Shown in pieces: positions 35,848 to 44,719 of a stretch of 64,000 bases of DNA. The notes under the pieces were generated by a model that saw only the letters and a program-made list of their open reading frames with translations, did not search any database and was not told the origin of the DNA. Origin of the DNA: Burkholderiales bacterium (lineage in GTDB: Bacteria; Pseudomonadota; Gammaproteobacteria; Burkholderiales; SG8-39); contig JADLAV010000072.1 in assembly GCA_020848075.1 (NCBI GenBank), positions 44,062-108,061 on the forward strand. The letters are read 5' to 3'. Made by a program: the position numbers and the translations under genes. The first letter of the stretch is position 1. Every line of letters starts with the position of its first letter.

Positions 35848-35868
35848 AGATTAGACTAACTCTAATCT
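35848..35868. promoter_or_regulatory. Palindromic operator upstream of rubrerythrin
   Basis: AGATTAGA-N5-TCTAATCT. The core TTAGACTAACTCTAA matches 13 of 15 positions of the PerR box TTAGAATNATTCTAA (N counted as a match). On the minus strand TATACT lies just upstream. It is about 103 bp before the rubrerythrin ATG, and no other gene starts between. Confidence 0.6.
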
Positions 35869-35939
35869 CTGAACGAAGTATAGGCAAATCACCCTTCCCC
35901 TGTCAATTCCTCTACCGCGCCGCCAGGATCGACTCCGAA

Positions 35940-36557
35940 TCAGGCGCGCAACTCGGTCGCGAGGTTCGCTCGGGTGGCCGCGGCAGCCCCCGGCCCGAAC
36001 CGGCTCCGACCGTGCACGTAGTTGTCGCAGAGTGCGAATTCGAAGCGGAGATCCCGCAGCGCGATTGCGCCGATGACCCGGTTCTCGTAGGAGAAATCGT
36101 CGGGATGCGCGACGAGCGCGGGCCAGTCGCGATGATCCAGGATGGGGCCGAAGAAGACGATGCCCGGTCTCGCCTTGACCCGCAGGGCGCACGAACCCGC
36201 GGTGCGCCCGGACATCGGGAGGAAATCGATCGCGCGCGTCAGGCGGGTTTTGCGGTCCACGCGCTGATCGACCGGGATGGGGAGCAAGGCGGCCTCCTCG
36301 GCCGACGCGATCACCTGCAGGCCGGCGTCTCGCCACTCAGCCGCACCCGCCGCCCCGCGTGCGCTTGGCAGAAAGAGAAACCGGGGCGCTGCCACCGCGC
36401 GCAGCGCATCCGCCAGCGCGAGGCTGAACGCCGGTGCGTTGATCAGAATCCCGGCGGCCACCGGATCGACGAGATAGAAGGACGCGGGGGTCCCGGCGGC
36501 ATCGGCGTCCGCGATCAGAAAGATGCGCCGCTCAGGCAAGTTGACCAACTCGATCAT
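35940..36557 (-). CDS. Hypothetical protein, possible degenerate MBL-like fold
   Basis: A 205-residue cytoplasmic protein without a recognised domain. The stretch SGRTAGSCAL followed by GIVFFGPILDHRDW looks like the HTPGS...GD region of metallo-beta-lactamase proteins with the zinc-binding His replaced by Arg, so it may be a metal-free relative; this is a guess. It lies between rubrerythrin and rppH on the same strand. The end FGPGAAAATRANLATELRA is helical. Confidence 0.55.
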   Translation of the reverse strand: MIELVNLPERRIFLIADADAAGTPASFYLVDPVAAGILINAPAFSLALADALRAVAAPRFLFLPSARGAAGAAEWRDAGLQVIASAEEAALLPIPVDQRVDRKTRLTRAIDFLPMSGRTAGSCALRVKARPGIVFFGPILDHRDWPALVAHPDDFSYENRVIGAIALRDLRFEFALCDNYVHGRSRFGPGAAAATRANLATELRA

Positions 36558-36617
36558 TGCCGCTGCCCGGCACGCCGGAAGTCGATCACGCGGTCGGGCG
36601 GTGACTCAGGACCGGGC

Positions 36618-37187
36618 TCAGGAGCGATCGGGCGAGGGCACCCGCGCCGGTCCGTGGCGCTCGGCCTCCGCGTCGCCGCGATGACTTGCGTTCCGCCGTG
36701 CGCCTGCGCGCCGATCACGCCCCAGGTGGCGCGACAACTCGGCGAGCGCCTGCTGGTACACGTCGCGCTTGAATTCGATCACCGACTCGAGCGGCACCCA
36801 GTACTCGCTCCAGCGCCATGCGTCGAATTCCGGTTTGGCCGAGGTCCGCAGGCAGACGTCGCTGTCGCGTCCCACCAGCCGCAGCAGAAACCAGATCTGC
36901 TTCTGCCCGCGGTAGTTGCCGCGCCACTCGCGCCGCACCCACTGCGCAGGGACATCGTAGCGGAGCCAAGCGCGGGTGCGGCCGAGGATCCTGACGTGGT
37001 CGGGGAGCAGACCCACTTCCTCCCGCAGCTCGCGATACATCGCCTGCTCGGGAGACTCGCCGTGCTTGATGCCCCCCTGCGGGAACTGCCACGAATACTC
37101 GTGCACGCGCTTGCCCCAGAACACTTCGTCCCGGAGGTTGCACAATATGATGCCGACATTCGGACGGTAGCCGTCCCGGTCGAGCAT
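36618..37187 (-). CDS. rppH: RNA pyrophosphohydrolase
   Basis: Removes pyrophosphate from mRNA 5' ends, triggering decay. The 189-residue protein starts [17 protein letters not shown], has the Nudix box [20 protein letters not shown], and the RppH-specific [13 protein letters not shown] and [20 protein letters not shown]. The C-terminal 25 residues are an Arg/His-rich extension. ATG 37187 matches the family start. It is divergent from proS, the usual arrangement. Confidence 0.94.
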   Translation of the reverse strand: MLDRDGYRPNVGIILCNLRDEVFWGKRVHEYSWQFPQGGIKHGESPEQAMYRELREEVGLLPDHVRILGRTRAWLRYDVPAQWVRREWRGNYRGQKQIWFLLRLVGRDSDVCLRTSAKPEFDAWRWSEYWVPLESVIEFKRDVYQQALAELSRHLGRDRRAGARRNASHRGDAEAERHGPARVPSPDRS

Positions 37188-37324
37188 GACGCGTTGCCCC
37201 TGCGCTGGTCCTGAGAACAATTCTTTCACAATTCCACCCGCGTGCAAAGCAAACGAGGAGCGCGCCGCAGCGAGTTCGCACGAGCGATCGAGTAGAATCT
37301 GGCGCTCCTCCTGGGCAGCTCACC

Positions 37325-39034
37325 ATGCGCGTATCACGATTCTTCCTCGCCACGCTCAAGGAGGCGCCGGCCGAAGCGGAGCTCGTCAGCCACAAGCTGA
37401 TGCTGCGCGCCGGGCTGATCCGGCGCCTCGGCAGCGGCCTCTACACCTGGATGCCGCTCGGCCTGCGGGTGCTGCGCAGGGTCGAGGCGGTGATCCGCGA
37501 CGAGATGAATGCAGCCGGCGCGCTCGAGGTGTTCATGCCGGCGGTGCAGCCGGCGGAGCTCTGGCAGGAGACCGGGCGCTGGGACCTCTTCGGCCCGCTG
37601 ATGCTGAAGGTGAAGGACCGCCACGAGCGCGATTTCTGCGTCGGTCCGACGCACGAGGAGGTGATCACCGACATCGCGCGTCGCGACATCCGGAGCTACC
37701 GCCAGCTGCCGGTCACCTTCTACCAGATCCAGACGAAGTTTCGCGACGAGATCCGGCCGCGCTTCGGCGTCATGCGCGCACGCGAGTTCTCGATGAAGGA
37801 CGCCTATTCCTTCGACGCCGACGAGGGCGGTCTCGCGCAGAGCTATCAGACGATGTACGGCGCCTACGCGCGGATCTTCACGCGCCTTGCGCTGCGCTTT
37901 CGCGCGGTCGCGGCCCACACCGGCGCAATCGGCGGCAGCGCTTCGCACGAGTTCCAGGTGATCGCCGAATCGGGGGAGGACGCGATCGCCTTCTGCCCGA
38001 GCTCGGATTACGCGGCCAACGTGGAGCTCGCCGAGGCGCTCGCGCCCGCCACGCCGCGGCCGGCCGCCACCGCCGGGATGCGCAAAGTCCCGACGCCGGG
38101 CAAGATGCGTTGCGAGGACGTCGCCGAGCTGCTGGGTGAGCCGCTTCGGCGGACCGTCAAGGCGATTGCGGTGATGCACGACGATGCGCTGTGGATGCTG
38201 CTGCTGCGAGGCGACCACACGCTGAACGAGGTCAAAGCATCCACGGTGCCGGGGCTCGATCCGTTCCGCTTCGCCACCGATGCGGAGATCGCGCGGCACC
38301 TCGGATGCAAGGCCGGCTACATCGGGCCGGTCGGGGTCGATCCGGCGATCCCGATCGTCGCCGACCGCTCGGTCGCGGCGATGGCCGACTTCATCTGTGG
38401 CGCCAACGAGGAGGGCTTCCACCTCACCGGCGTCAACTTCGGGCGCGATCTCCCTGAGCCGCAGCACGTTGCCGACATCCGGAACGTGGTCGCCGGCGAC
38501 CCGAGCCCGGATGGCAAGGGCGTGCTCGAGCTCGCGCGCGGCATCGAAGTGGGGCACGTATTCGCGCTGGGCACCAAGTACTCCACTGCCATGGGCGCGC
38601 GCTATCTCGACGAGCAGGGCGCGCCGCGGCCGCTCCAGATGGGCTGTTACGGCATCGGCGTCACGCGGGTCGTGGCCGCCGCGATCGAGCAGAACCACGA
38701 TGCGCGCGGCATCATCTGGCCGGCGCCGATGGCGCCCTTCCAGGTCGGGCTCGTTCCGATCGGATACCGGAAATCCGCGCAGGTGCGTGCGGCGGCCGAC
38801 GAGCTCCATCGTGCGCTCGAGCAGGCGGGCGTCGAAGTGCTGCTCGACGACCGCGACGAGCGTCCCGGCGTGATGTTTGCCGACATGGAGCTGATCGGCC
38901 TGCCGCATCGTGTCGTGGTGAGCGAGCGCGGACTGAAAGAGGGGGTCGTCGAGTACCAGGGCCGTACCGATGCCGCTGCCGAGAAGCTCCCCGCCCGCGA
39001 TGCGCTTGTGCTCATCACGGAACGCCTTGGATGA
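37325..39034 (+). CDS. proS: Prolyl-tRNA synthetase (bacterial type)
   Basis: Class II synthetase of 569 residues. Motif 1 region ends [20 protein letters not shown], motif 2 is [20 protein letters not shown], motif 3 is [13 protein letters not shown] preceded by [13 protein letters not shown]. An INS editing domain sits between (residues about 230-390). C-terminal anticodon-binding domain includes [16 protein letters not shown]. The stop overlaps the next ATG by 4 bp. Confidence 0.97.
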   Translation: MRVSRFFLATLKEAPAEAELVSHKLMLRAGLIRRLGSGLYTWMPLGLRVLRRVEAVIRDEMNAAGALEVFMPAVQPAELWQETGRWDLFGPLMLKVKDRHERDFCVGPTHEEVITDIARRDIRSYRQLPVTFYQIQTKFRDEIRPRFGVMRAREFSMKDAYSFDADEGGLAQSYQTMYGAYARIFTRLALRFRAVAAHTGAIGGSASHEFQVIAESGEDAIAFCPSSDYAANVELAEALAPATPRPAATAGMRKVPTPGKMRCEDVAELLGEPLRRTVKAIAVMHDDALWMLLLRGDHTLNEVKASTVPGLDPFRFATDAEIARHLGCKAGYIGPVGVDPAIPIVADRSVAAMADFICGANEEGFHLTGVNFGRDLPEPQHVADIRNVVAGDPSPDGKGVLELARGIEVGHVFALGTKYSTAMGARYLDEQGAPRPLQMGCYGIGVTRVVAAAIEQNHDARGIIWPAPMAPFQVGLVPIGYRKSAQVRAAADELHRALEQAGVEVLLDDRDERPGVMFADMELIGLPHRVVVSERGLKEGVVEYQGRTDAAAEKLPARDALVLITERLG

Positions 39035-39645
39035 GGGCGACGCGCGCGAAGCGGATCGCAGCGCTCGCCATCGCTTGCGCGCTCGCGGCAGGCTCCGCGT
39101 CCGCAGGAGATCAGGTCTACGAGCCGCTGTCGGCGAGCGTCCAGGCCGCCTTGTCCCGCGCGGTCGCGGACCGCGGCGTGCCGAATCTCGAATTCGCGCG
39201 CAAAGAGGACGGCACGCGCTGGCTCGCGGCGATGTCGGCGCAGCTCGCCAAGCGGGTCCCGGACGACGGCGTCCGCAGCGAGCTGTTGAGAACGGTGCAT
39301 TACGAGGCGACGCGCGCCGGGCTCGATCCGCAGCTCGTGCTCAGCGTGATCGACGTGGAAAGCGCGTTCCGGAAGTACGCCGTATCGCGGGCGGGCGCCC
39401 GCGGCTACATGCAAGTCATGCCCTTCTGGGTGGACCTGATCGGCCGCAGGGAGCACAACCTCTTCCATCTGCGCACCAACCTGCGCTACGGCTGCACGAT
39501 CCTGCGGCACTACCTCGACTTGGAGCGGGGCGATCTGTTTCGCGCGCTGGGCCGCTACAACGGCTCGCTCGGCAGCGCGGATTATCCGAACAGGGTCGTG
39601 AGCGTCTGGCACAGCGTCTACCGCTACGACGGCAAGCTGCGCTGA
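39031..39645 (+). CDS. Periplasmic lytic transglycosylase (SLT domain)
   Basis: A 204-residue protein with signal peptide [20 protein letters not shown] and an SLT domain: [20 protein letters not shown] with catalytic Glu, [29 protein letters not shown] and [16 protein letters not shown]. It is the second murein transglycosylase in the window. Coupled to proS by an ATGA overlap, a pairing seen in related genomes. Confidence 0.88.
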   Translation: MRATRAKRIAALAIACALAAGSASAGDQVYEPLSASVQAALSRAVADRGVPNLEFARKEDGTRWLAAMSAQLAKRVPDDGVRSELLRTVHYEATRAGLDPQLVLSVIDVESAFRKYAVSRAGARGYMQVMPFWVDLIGRREHNLFHLRTNLRYGCTILRHYLDLERGDLFRALGRYNGSLGSADYPNRVVSVWHSVYRYDGKLR

Positions 39646-39695
39646 GCTCTCGCGAACTCGACTGCGCCGGCGCGCCGATCGCGGTCTGGCAGCGG

Positions 39696-39771
39696 GATGC
39701 AAAACGCGGAAATTCGTGTACGCAACACCTCGAGACGGCCTTTGCTTCGAGGGAAACTGGCGTTTTGCATC
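39696..39771. repeat. Inverted repeat GATGCAAAACGC/GCGTTTTGCATC
   Basis: 12-bp perfect inverted repeats at 39696-39707 and 39760-39771, 52 bp apart. The half TTTTGCATCA recurs at 39807. It looks like a small intergenic repeat element between converging genes. Confidence 0.7.
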
Positions 39772-39788
39772 ACTGGAATTGGGGATTC

Positions 39789-39810
39789 AAAAGGGGGTGT
39801 GACCCCTTTT
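39789..39810. terminator. Bidirectional terminator between slt and pyrF
   Basis: AAAAGGGG and CCCCTTTT form a perfect 8-bp stem with a 6-nt loop. A-run and T-run on the two sides suit termination of both the plus-strand transglycosylase gene and the minus-strand pyrF gene. Confidence 0.72.
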
Positions 39811-39821
39811 GCATCAATCTG

Positions 39822-40544
39822 CTAGCGGGGAAACAGCGCGGCGATCGTCGCCTGGATCGCTGCCGCCGCGGCGCGGGGATCAGCCGCCTGCCGGATCGGC
39901 CGGCCCACCACGATGTAATCCGCGCCATTTGCAAACGCCTGCGCGACGTCCACCGTGCGCTTCTGATCGTCGACCGGCCGGGTCTCGACCGGCCGGATCC
40001 CAGGCGTCACCACCAGGATGCGCTCGCCGAGCTCGGCTCGGATGCGCGGGGCCTCGAGCCCGGAGGAGATGACCCCATCGCAACCGGCCTCGAGCGCCCG
40101 TCGCGCGCGGGAGAGCACCAGTCTCTCCACGTCGCAGTGGAAGCCGAGATCGTCCAGGTCGCCGCGGTCGAGGCTGGTGAGCACCGTCACGGCGAGGATC
40201 TTCACCTCGCCCTTCTCGCTGCCGGCCGCCTGCATGATCGCCTGGTTGCCGTGGACGGTGGCGAAGGTCACGCCACGCCCGCGCAGCGCGCGTACTGCGC
40301 TCCGCACCGTCTCCGGCACATCGAAGAACTTCAGGTCGACGAAGACCCGCTTGCCGCGCGCAACCAGCCAGTCGACGAGCTCGAAGTAGCCGCCGGCCAT
40401 GAAGAGCTCGAGGCCGACCTTGTAGAACGAGACGTCCTCTCCGAGCCGCGTGACGAAATCACGCGCCGCAATCGCATCGGGCAGGTCGAGCGCGCAGATC
40501 AGGCGCTCGCGTCGTGGAATCGGCTTCGCCGAGAGCAGGCTCAC
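39822..40544 (-). CDS. pyrF: Orotidine 5'-phosphate decarboxylase
   Basis: Last step of UMP synthesis. The 240-residue TIM barrel has LICALDLPD at the start, the catalytic Lys-Asp in FVDLKFFDVPETV, and the phosphate loop in VTPGIRP and YIVVGRPIRQA. The length is typical of the class I group. GTG start. It is divergent from the sigma-54-controlled gene. Confidence 0.95.
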   Translation of the reverse strand: MSLLSAKPIPRRERLICALDLPDAIAARDFVTRLGEDVSFYKVGLELFMAGGYFELVDWLVARGKRVFVDLKFFDVPETVRSAVRALRGRGVTFATVHGNQAIMQAAGSEKGEVKILAVTVLTSLDRGDLDDLGFHCDVERLVLSRARRALEAGCDGVISSGLEAPRIRAELGERILVVTPGIRPVETRPVDDQKRTVDVAQAFANGADYIVVGRPIRQAADPRAAAAAIQATIAALFPR

Positions 40545-40623
40545 GAGAGGTCCGCCAGCGTGAAAAAGTCAACGCGGCGCGCAGGCGGCTGCCGCGCGCC
40601 GGCGCTCGCGTGCCGGCGCCCGA

Positions 40624-40639
40624 TGGCACGTTCCTTGCT
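40624..40639 (+). promoter_or_regulatory. Sigma-54 promoter of first paralogue
   Basis: TGGCACG-TTCC-TTGCT, a full match to TGGCACG-N4-TTGCW, with the -24 GG and -12 GC separated by 10 bp. It is 55 bp before the ATG at 40695 and would start transcription near 40650. Confidence 0.85.
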
Positions 40640-40694
40640 GCGCCTCCCCGTCAGGCGACATGACATTGTTCTCAACAACGACAAGACGACAAGC

Positions 40695-42212
40695 ATGTTG
40701 ATGAATTTTATCGCGCCGGGACGGGAGGCGCTCCCGGACCCCGAGTTCGCCCCCGAGCCATTGCGCGCGTGGCTTTCGTCGCTGCCCCCGCACGATGCCG
40801 CCGCGGCGGCGGCCGCTCTGATCGAGCGCATGACCGCCCTCAATCGCGCCGACCTGCAGCCGCGTGCGCGTCTGCGCGCGCTGGAGATGCTGCGCGACCA
40901 CATCGAGGGACTCGTCCCGCAGCTCGAGCGCAAGCTGGCGAGAGCAGCGCCGCCTCTCGACAGCGCGCGTCGCCAGACGGCATATTTGATCGAGAAGCTC
41001 TTCAAGGAGCTCGCCGCCGGATATTCGCGCACCATCCTGAGCGTGCCGCGGTCCTGGCTCAGCCTCGGCTACCGCGCCCAGCTCCACGTCCCCCTCGTGC
41101 GCGCAGTGGACTATCACGCGCGCCGCCTCTCGCTCGCGCAACAGCTCTATGCCCGCAGCCCCAGCGCGGTCTGGGCCGAGTTGCATCGCCTGTTCCTGCT
41201 CGCACGGGAGTGGCACATCGAGGGCGCGCGGATCGAATCGCCCCCTCGATCCGCGCTCGACGTCTACCGCACCGCGCTGTTGCTCGCGTTTGCGCAGCCG
41301 TCGAAGCTGACGCGCGCCGACTTCGCGCGCGCGCAGGAGTACCTCGTGCAACACGCCGAGCTCGCCGAGGTCCTGCCGGCGAAGCCGGTCGCCAATCCCG
41401 CCGGAGTGTTCGCCATAGACCCGCGCCGTGACAAGCCGGGCGTCGCGTACGCCAAGCGGAGCGACGCGGGATACGACAACGGCGCCCTCCTCCTTGCCAC
41501 CGGCAAGCTGGTCGAGCGCCTGGAATTTCAGGTCCGGCGATTGAAGGACGGGATTGCCCCAGCGAGCCTCGGCCTGCCCGAGGATGCGTCCTCGCTCGCC
41601 TACCAGGAGCTGCTGCAGCTGCTCGGCGTCCACTGGCGCGGGGACCGGGCCGCGCGCTCCGCGCGCGTGAGATTCCACCCGCGCGTCGATGCGTGGATCG
41701 GGCTGCGCGAGATCTGGCGCGCCCTCCGGGCCGAGCTCCCGCAGCAAGGCGCCGCGGAGGCGTCCGCACGCGCGACCGAGTGGATCGTGCTGAACGAGAG
41801 CTCGCGCGGATTCGCACTGCGCCACATGTCGGGAGCGGCGCCGCCGGTGGAGGTCGGCGAGCTCGTCGCGATCAAGCCGCGCGATCGCGGCGCGATTTTC
41901 GTCTGCCTGGTGCGCTGGATCCAGTCGAACAATCCGGAGCATCTCGAAGTCGGGCTGCAGCAGCTCGCCCCGATCGCAATCCCCGCGGTCTACAGGCCCT
42001 CCGAAACCGATCGCGCCGCACCCGAGCCGATCCTGTACTTTCCGCAGCTGCCCGCGAAGCGGAAATCCGCGGCGGTCGCTGCGCCGCCCGAACGCCTGCA
42101 CGCCAATGCTCCCTTCAGCCTGCGGCATCGCCACGGGCGGCTCAGCCTACGCGCAGCGCGGCTGATCGAGAAGACCCCGAGCGTGGAACTCATCGAAGTG
42201 ACCGGCGCCTAG
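40695..42212 (+). CDS. Large protein of unknown function, sigma-54 controlled (paralogue 1)
   Basis: A 505-residue cytoplasmic protein. The N-terminal about 330 residues are helical (for example TAYLIEKLFKELAAGYSRTI, VYRTALLLAFAQPSKLTRAD); the C-terminal part is strand-rich: WIVLNESSRGFALRHMSG, then VGELVAIKPRD, FVCLVRWIQSNNPEHLEVGL and QQLAP. The N-E-S-x-R-G-F-A-L and R-W...E-H-L-E segments recall PilZ-like barrels, so c-di-GMP binding is possible but unproven. It is a clear paralogue of the protein at 42510-44018. Start ATG 40695 or 40701. Confidence 0.75.
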   Translation: MLMNFIAPGREALPDPEFAPEPLRAWLSSLPPHDAAAAAAALIERMTALNRADLQPRARLRALEMLRDHIEGLVPQLERKLARAAPPLDSARRQTAYLIEKLFKELAAGYSRTILSVPRSWLSLGYRAQLHVPLVRAVDYHARRLSLAQQLYARSPSAVWAELHRLFLLAREWHIEGARIESPPRSALDVYRTALLLAFAQPSKLTRADFARAQEYLVQHAELAEVLPAKPVANPAGVFAIDPRRDKPGVAYAKRSDAGYDNGALLLATGKLVERLEFQVRRLKDGIAPASLGLPEDASSLAYQELLQLLGVHWRGDRAARSARVRFHPRVDAWIGLREIWRALRAELPQQGAAEASARATEWIVLNESSRGFALRHMSGAAPPVEVGELVAIKPRDRGAIFVCLVRWIQSNNPEHLEVGLQQLAPIAIPAVYRPSETDRAAPEPILYFPQLPAKRKSAAVAAPPERLHANAPFSLRHRHGRLSLRAARLIEKTPSVELIEVTGA

Positions 42213-42431
42213 CCTCATTGCCGCCCGCCAGGATGTCGTGATTACGACGCGACGCTGGCGTCTGCCCGTCAAACCGCCCATCTGCGCACTTGCTTCGCGT
42301 GCCCCGCAGCGTCGGAGCGCCCTGCACCGATTCGGCATGTGTGACCGATTGCACATTGCGCCCGCCTGATGAGCGGCACGCCCCACGACGACCGGCCGAT
42401 GCGGCAGCCCGTCACGGGCGGCATTCTCGCG

Positions 42432-42447
42432 TGGCACGTGGTTTGCA
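42432..42447 (+). promoter_or_regulatory. Sigma-54 promoter of second paralogue
   Basis: TGGCACG-TGGT-TTGCA, again a full consensus match with GG-N10-GC. It is 62 bp before the ATG at 42510. The remaining gap 42213-42431 shows no gene. Confidence 0.87.
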
Positions 42448-42509
42448 CACTCACTCGCGGGGAGGTCCGAGCCGACAGCCCCGAATACCGACAAGACGAG
42501 GAGTCATCG

Positions 42510-44018
42510 ATGCCGCTGCACCTGAGCTTGCCGCCCTCCGGCGAAGGCCGGACCGGTCAATTCGATTTCACGCCAGGGGAGATCGCGGACTGGCTGCGGA
42601 CAATTCCTCCCGGCGAGCCGCCCGAGCAGGGCCGGCAGATGCTCGTCCGGCTGACGGCACTGAATCGCGTGCGCGTCCGGGTGACGCTGCGGCAGGACGT
42701 CACGGAACAGATCTACTCCCGCGCCCTCGAAATTCTTCCGACGCTCGACGGCACGCTTGCCTCGGCCACGTTGCCGCTCTCCGACACCTCGCGCTCCGCG
42801 TTCGGCGTCGCCGAGGAGCTCGTGACCGAGCTCGCCTACTCGTACAAGCACCTGCTCGTCGAGCAGTCGCGCCGCCTCTTCGGCCTGGCTTCGAGCGGCC
42901 GCGCGATGCTGCCGGTGATCCGCGCGATGCAGCTGCTCTCGCGCCGCCTCGCGCTCGGCTACCGAACGTACGCCACGAATCCGAAGGGCGTCTGGCTCGA
43001 GCTGCACGAGCTCTATCAGTTCGCCCTGCGGCGCGGGCTGGCGAATCGCGCGCTTGCCGACGAGGCGGACACGCCGCTCGGCATCTACCGCGACGCCCTG
43101 CTCCTCGCCTTCGCCGAGCCGCTGAAGCTGATGCAGGGCGACCTCGACCGGGTGCACGCCTGGCTCGCCCGCTTTGGGAGGCTCGCGGCCCTCGCAGCCA
43201 CCGGTCAGTCGCGCGGCGGACAGGGCGTGTTCCTGATCAAGCCGCAGCGCGACGTCCCCGGATACGCTCTTGCGAAGCGGCATCATCCGATGCCGCAGGG
43301 GCACGATCTCTTGCTGAGCACGCTGCCGCTCGCCGACGCGCTGCTCGACCAGCTCGCGCGCCTCGCCGCCGGCGACACCGCCGAATCGCTCGGCTTGCCC
43401 GAGGGCGCAAACGACGCCGCTTTCCGCGACCTGCTCGGTCGCCTGGTCAAGCACTGGGGTGCAGTCCCGAATCGCCGGTTTACCCGGCTGCGCACTCATG
43501 CACGGGTCGAGGTCTCCATCGGGATCCGCGGAATCTGGGACTTTCTGCACCAGCGTCCGGCCGCCGCAAAGTCCGGCGAATGGATGGTCACCAACGAGAG
43601 CCCGCGCGGGTTTGCGCTGCTACACGTGGGCGGACCGATCGGGCTGGTGCGCGTCGGAGAGGTGGTCGGCCTGCGTACCCGCGACAGCCGGACCTGCCAC
43701 GTGTGCGTGGTGCGCTGGGTTCTCTCCGACAGCCCGGAGCATCTCGAACTCGGCCTGGAGGAGCTTGCGCCCACCGCCCGCGCGGTGTCCCTGCGCTCGG
43801 CCCGCGGCCCGCGACCTGACGAATCGCAGCCGGTGCTTCTGCTGCCCGAGGTGCCGGCGCTCAACCAGGCTCCCGCGATCCTCGCCCCGCTCTTCCCGCT
43901 CGATTCGACCTGCGAGCTGAATTTCGGCGATCTGCAGTCGCGTCTGCGAGTGCGCGCCACGCGGCTCCTCGAGCGCACGGTGAGCGTGCAGGTCGTGCAG
44001 TTCAGCGCGGTGAGCTAG
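42510..44018 (+). CDS. Large protein of unknown function, sigma-54 controlled (paralogue 2)
   Basis: A 502-residue protein with the same layout as paralogue 1. Matching blocks include LTALNRVRVRV (vs LTALNRADLQP), YRDALLLAFAEPLKLMQGDL, ESLGLPEGANDAAFRDLL, WMVTNESPRGFALLHVGG and VRWVLSDSPEHLELGLEEL. The shared C-terminal module is the best-conserved part and PilZ-like in style. ATG 42510 follows GAGGAG by 6 nt. Both leaders share CGACAAGACGA before the start, so promoter and gene seem to have been duplicated together. Function unknown. Confidence 0.75.
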   Translation: MPLHLSLPPSGEGRTGQFDFTPGEIADWLRTIPPGEPPEQGRQMLVRLTALNRVRVRVTLRQDVTEQIYSRALEILPTLDGTLASATLPLSDTSRSAFGVAEELVTELAYSYKHLLVEQSRRLFGLASSGRAMLPVIRAMQLLSRRLALGYRTYATNPKGVWLELHELYQFALRRGLANRALADEADTPLGIYRDALLLAFAEPLKLMQGDLDRVHAWLARFGRLAALAATGQSRGGQGVFLIKPQRDVPGYALAKRHHPMPQGHDLLLSTLPLADALLDQLARLAAGDTAESLGLPEGANDAAFRDLLGRLVKHWGAVPNRRFTRLRTHARVEVSIGIRGIWDFLHQRPAAAKSGEWMVTNESPRGFALLHVGGPIGLVRVGEVVGLRTRDSRTCHVCVVRWVLSDSPEHLELGLEELAPTARAVSLRSARGPRPDESQPVLLLPEVPALNQAPAILAPLFPLDSTCELNFGDLQSRLRVRATRLLERTVSVQVVQFSAVS

Positions 44019-44137
44019 CAGAACTCCGCTTTTTCCCGTCCCCCGCTAAGACCTCTCGGGGGCGGGTGTCCGCGGGAATCCAGCCCGCGCTTCGTATAAT
44101 GCCGGTGCTGCGCGCGCAGTGCGCGCGGTGCCGCCAC

Positions 44138-44248
44138 ATGCCGGGCATCCTCGTCCTCTATTGCGGTCACCATGGTACCGTCCGCGAGACGGCGCGCCAC
44201 GTCGCGCGCGGCGTCGAGTCGGCAGACCCTGTCACGGTCGGAATGTGA
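44138..44248 (+). pseudogene. WrbA-like flavodoxin remnant
   Basis: 36 codons reading MPGILVLYCGHHGTVRETAR then HVARGVE, the first strand, FMN-phosphate loop and first helix of NAD(P)H:quinone oxidoreductase WrbA, followed by a stop. The remaining about 160 residues are absent. A TATAAT at 44095-44100 suggests the old promoter survives. In related genomes wrbA precedes the DUF2069 gene, which is exactly what follows here. Confidence 0.72.
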
Positions 44249-44310
44249 GGACTGAACGTGCCGAGACGGACGCGAGAAGCGGCAGCGACGGCGCGTGCGG
44301 CCGTCAGACG

Positions 44311-44649
44311 ATGCTGCGCGCCGCGCACGGCATCGGCGCCGCCGCCTTGCTTGCGCTGATTGCGCTCTGCCTTGCATGGGAGATCTGGCTCGCGCCCCTG
44401 CGTCCGGGCGGGTCCTGGCTGATGCTCAAAGCGGTCCCGCTCCTCCTGCCGCTACGCGGCGTGCTCGCGGGCCGGCGACGGACCTTCCAGTGGGCGTCCA
44501 TGTTCATCCTCGTGTATCTCGCCGAGGGACTCGTCCGGGCCATGAGCGATCACGGCGCGTCCGCATGGCTCGCGGTCGCCCAGACCGCGCTTGCAGCCCT
44601 CTTCTTCGCGTGCGCCGTCGCCTACGCGCGGTTGAGCGCGCGGAGATAG
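44311..44649 (+). CDS. DUF2069 membrane protein
   Basis: A 112-residue inner-membrane protein with four hydrophobic segments: GIGAAALLALIALCLAWEIW, LMLKAVPLLLPLRGVLAG, FQWASMFILVYLAEGLVRAM and AVAQTALAALFFACAVAYAR. The pattern, with LKxxPLLLPLRG and EGxxRA, is DUF2069. No function is known. It has lost its usual upstream partner wrbA to truncation. Confidence 0.82.
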   Translation: MLRAAHGIGAAALLALIALCLAWEIWLAPLRPGGSWLMLKAVPLLLPLRGVLAGRRRTFQWASMFILVYLAEGLVRAMSDHGASAWLAVAQTALAALFFACAVAYARLSARR

Positions 44650-44719
44650 CGCATTCCCAGCGCCGGCTCTCGCCGTGCGGCCCCGGCGAGGCGCCCAGGA
44701 CCGCCTCGCGCGCGGCCGA

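Noticed and set aside
39786..39820. Possible riboswitch or attenuator for pyrF
   Set aside because: The hairpin lies at the 3' end of pyrF, not its 5' end, and suits a terminator.
40695..44018. The two paralogues as an assembly duplication
   Set aside because: They share motifs but differ at most positions, so they are an old gene duplication and not a repeat artefact.
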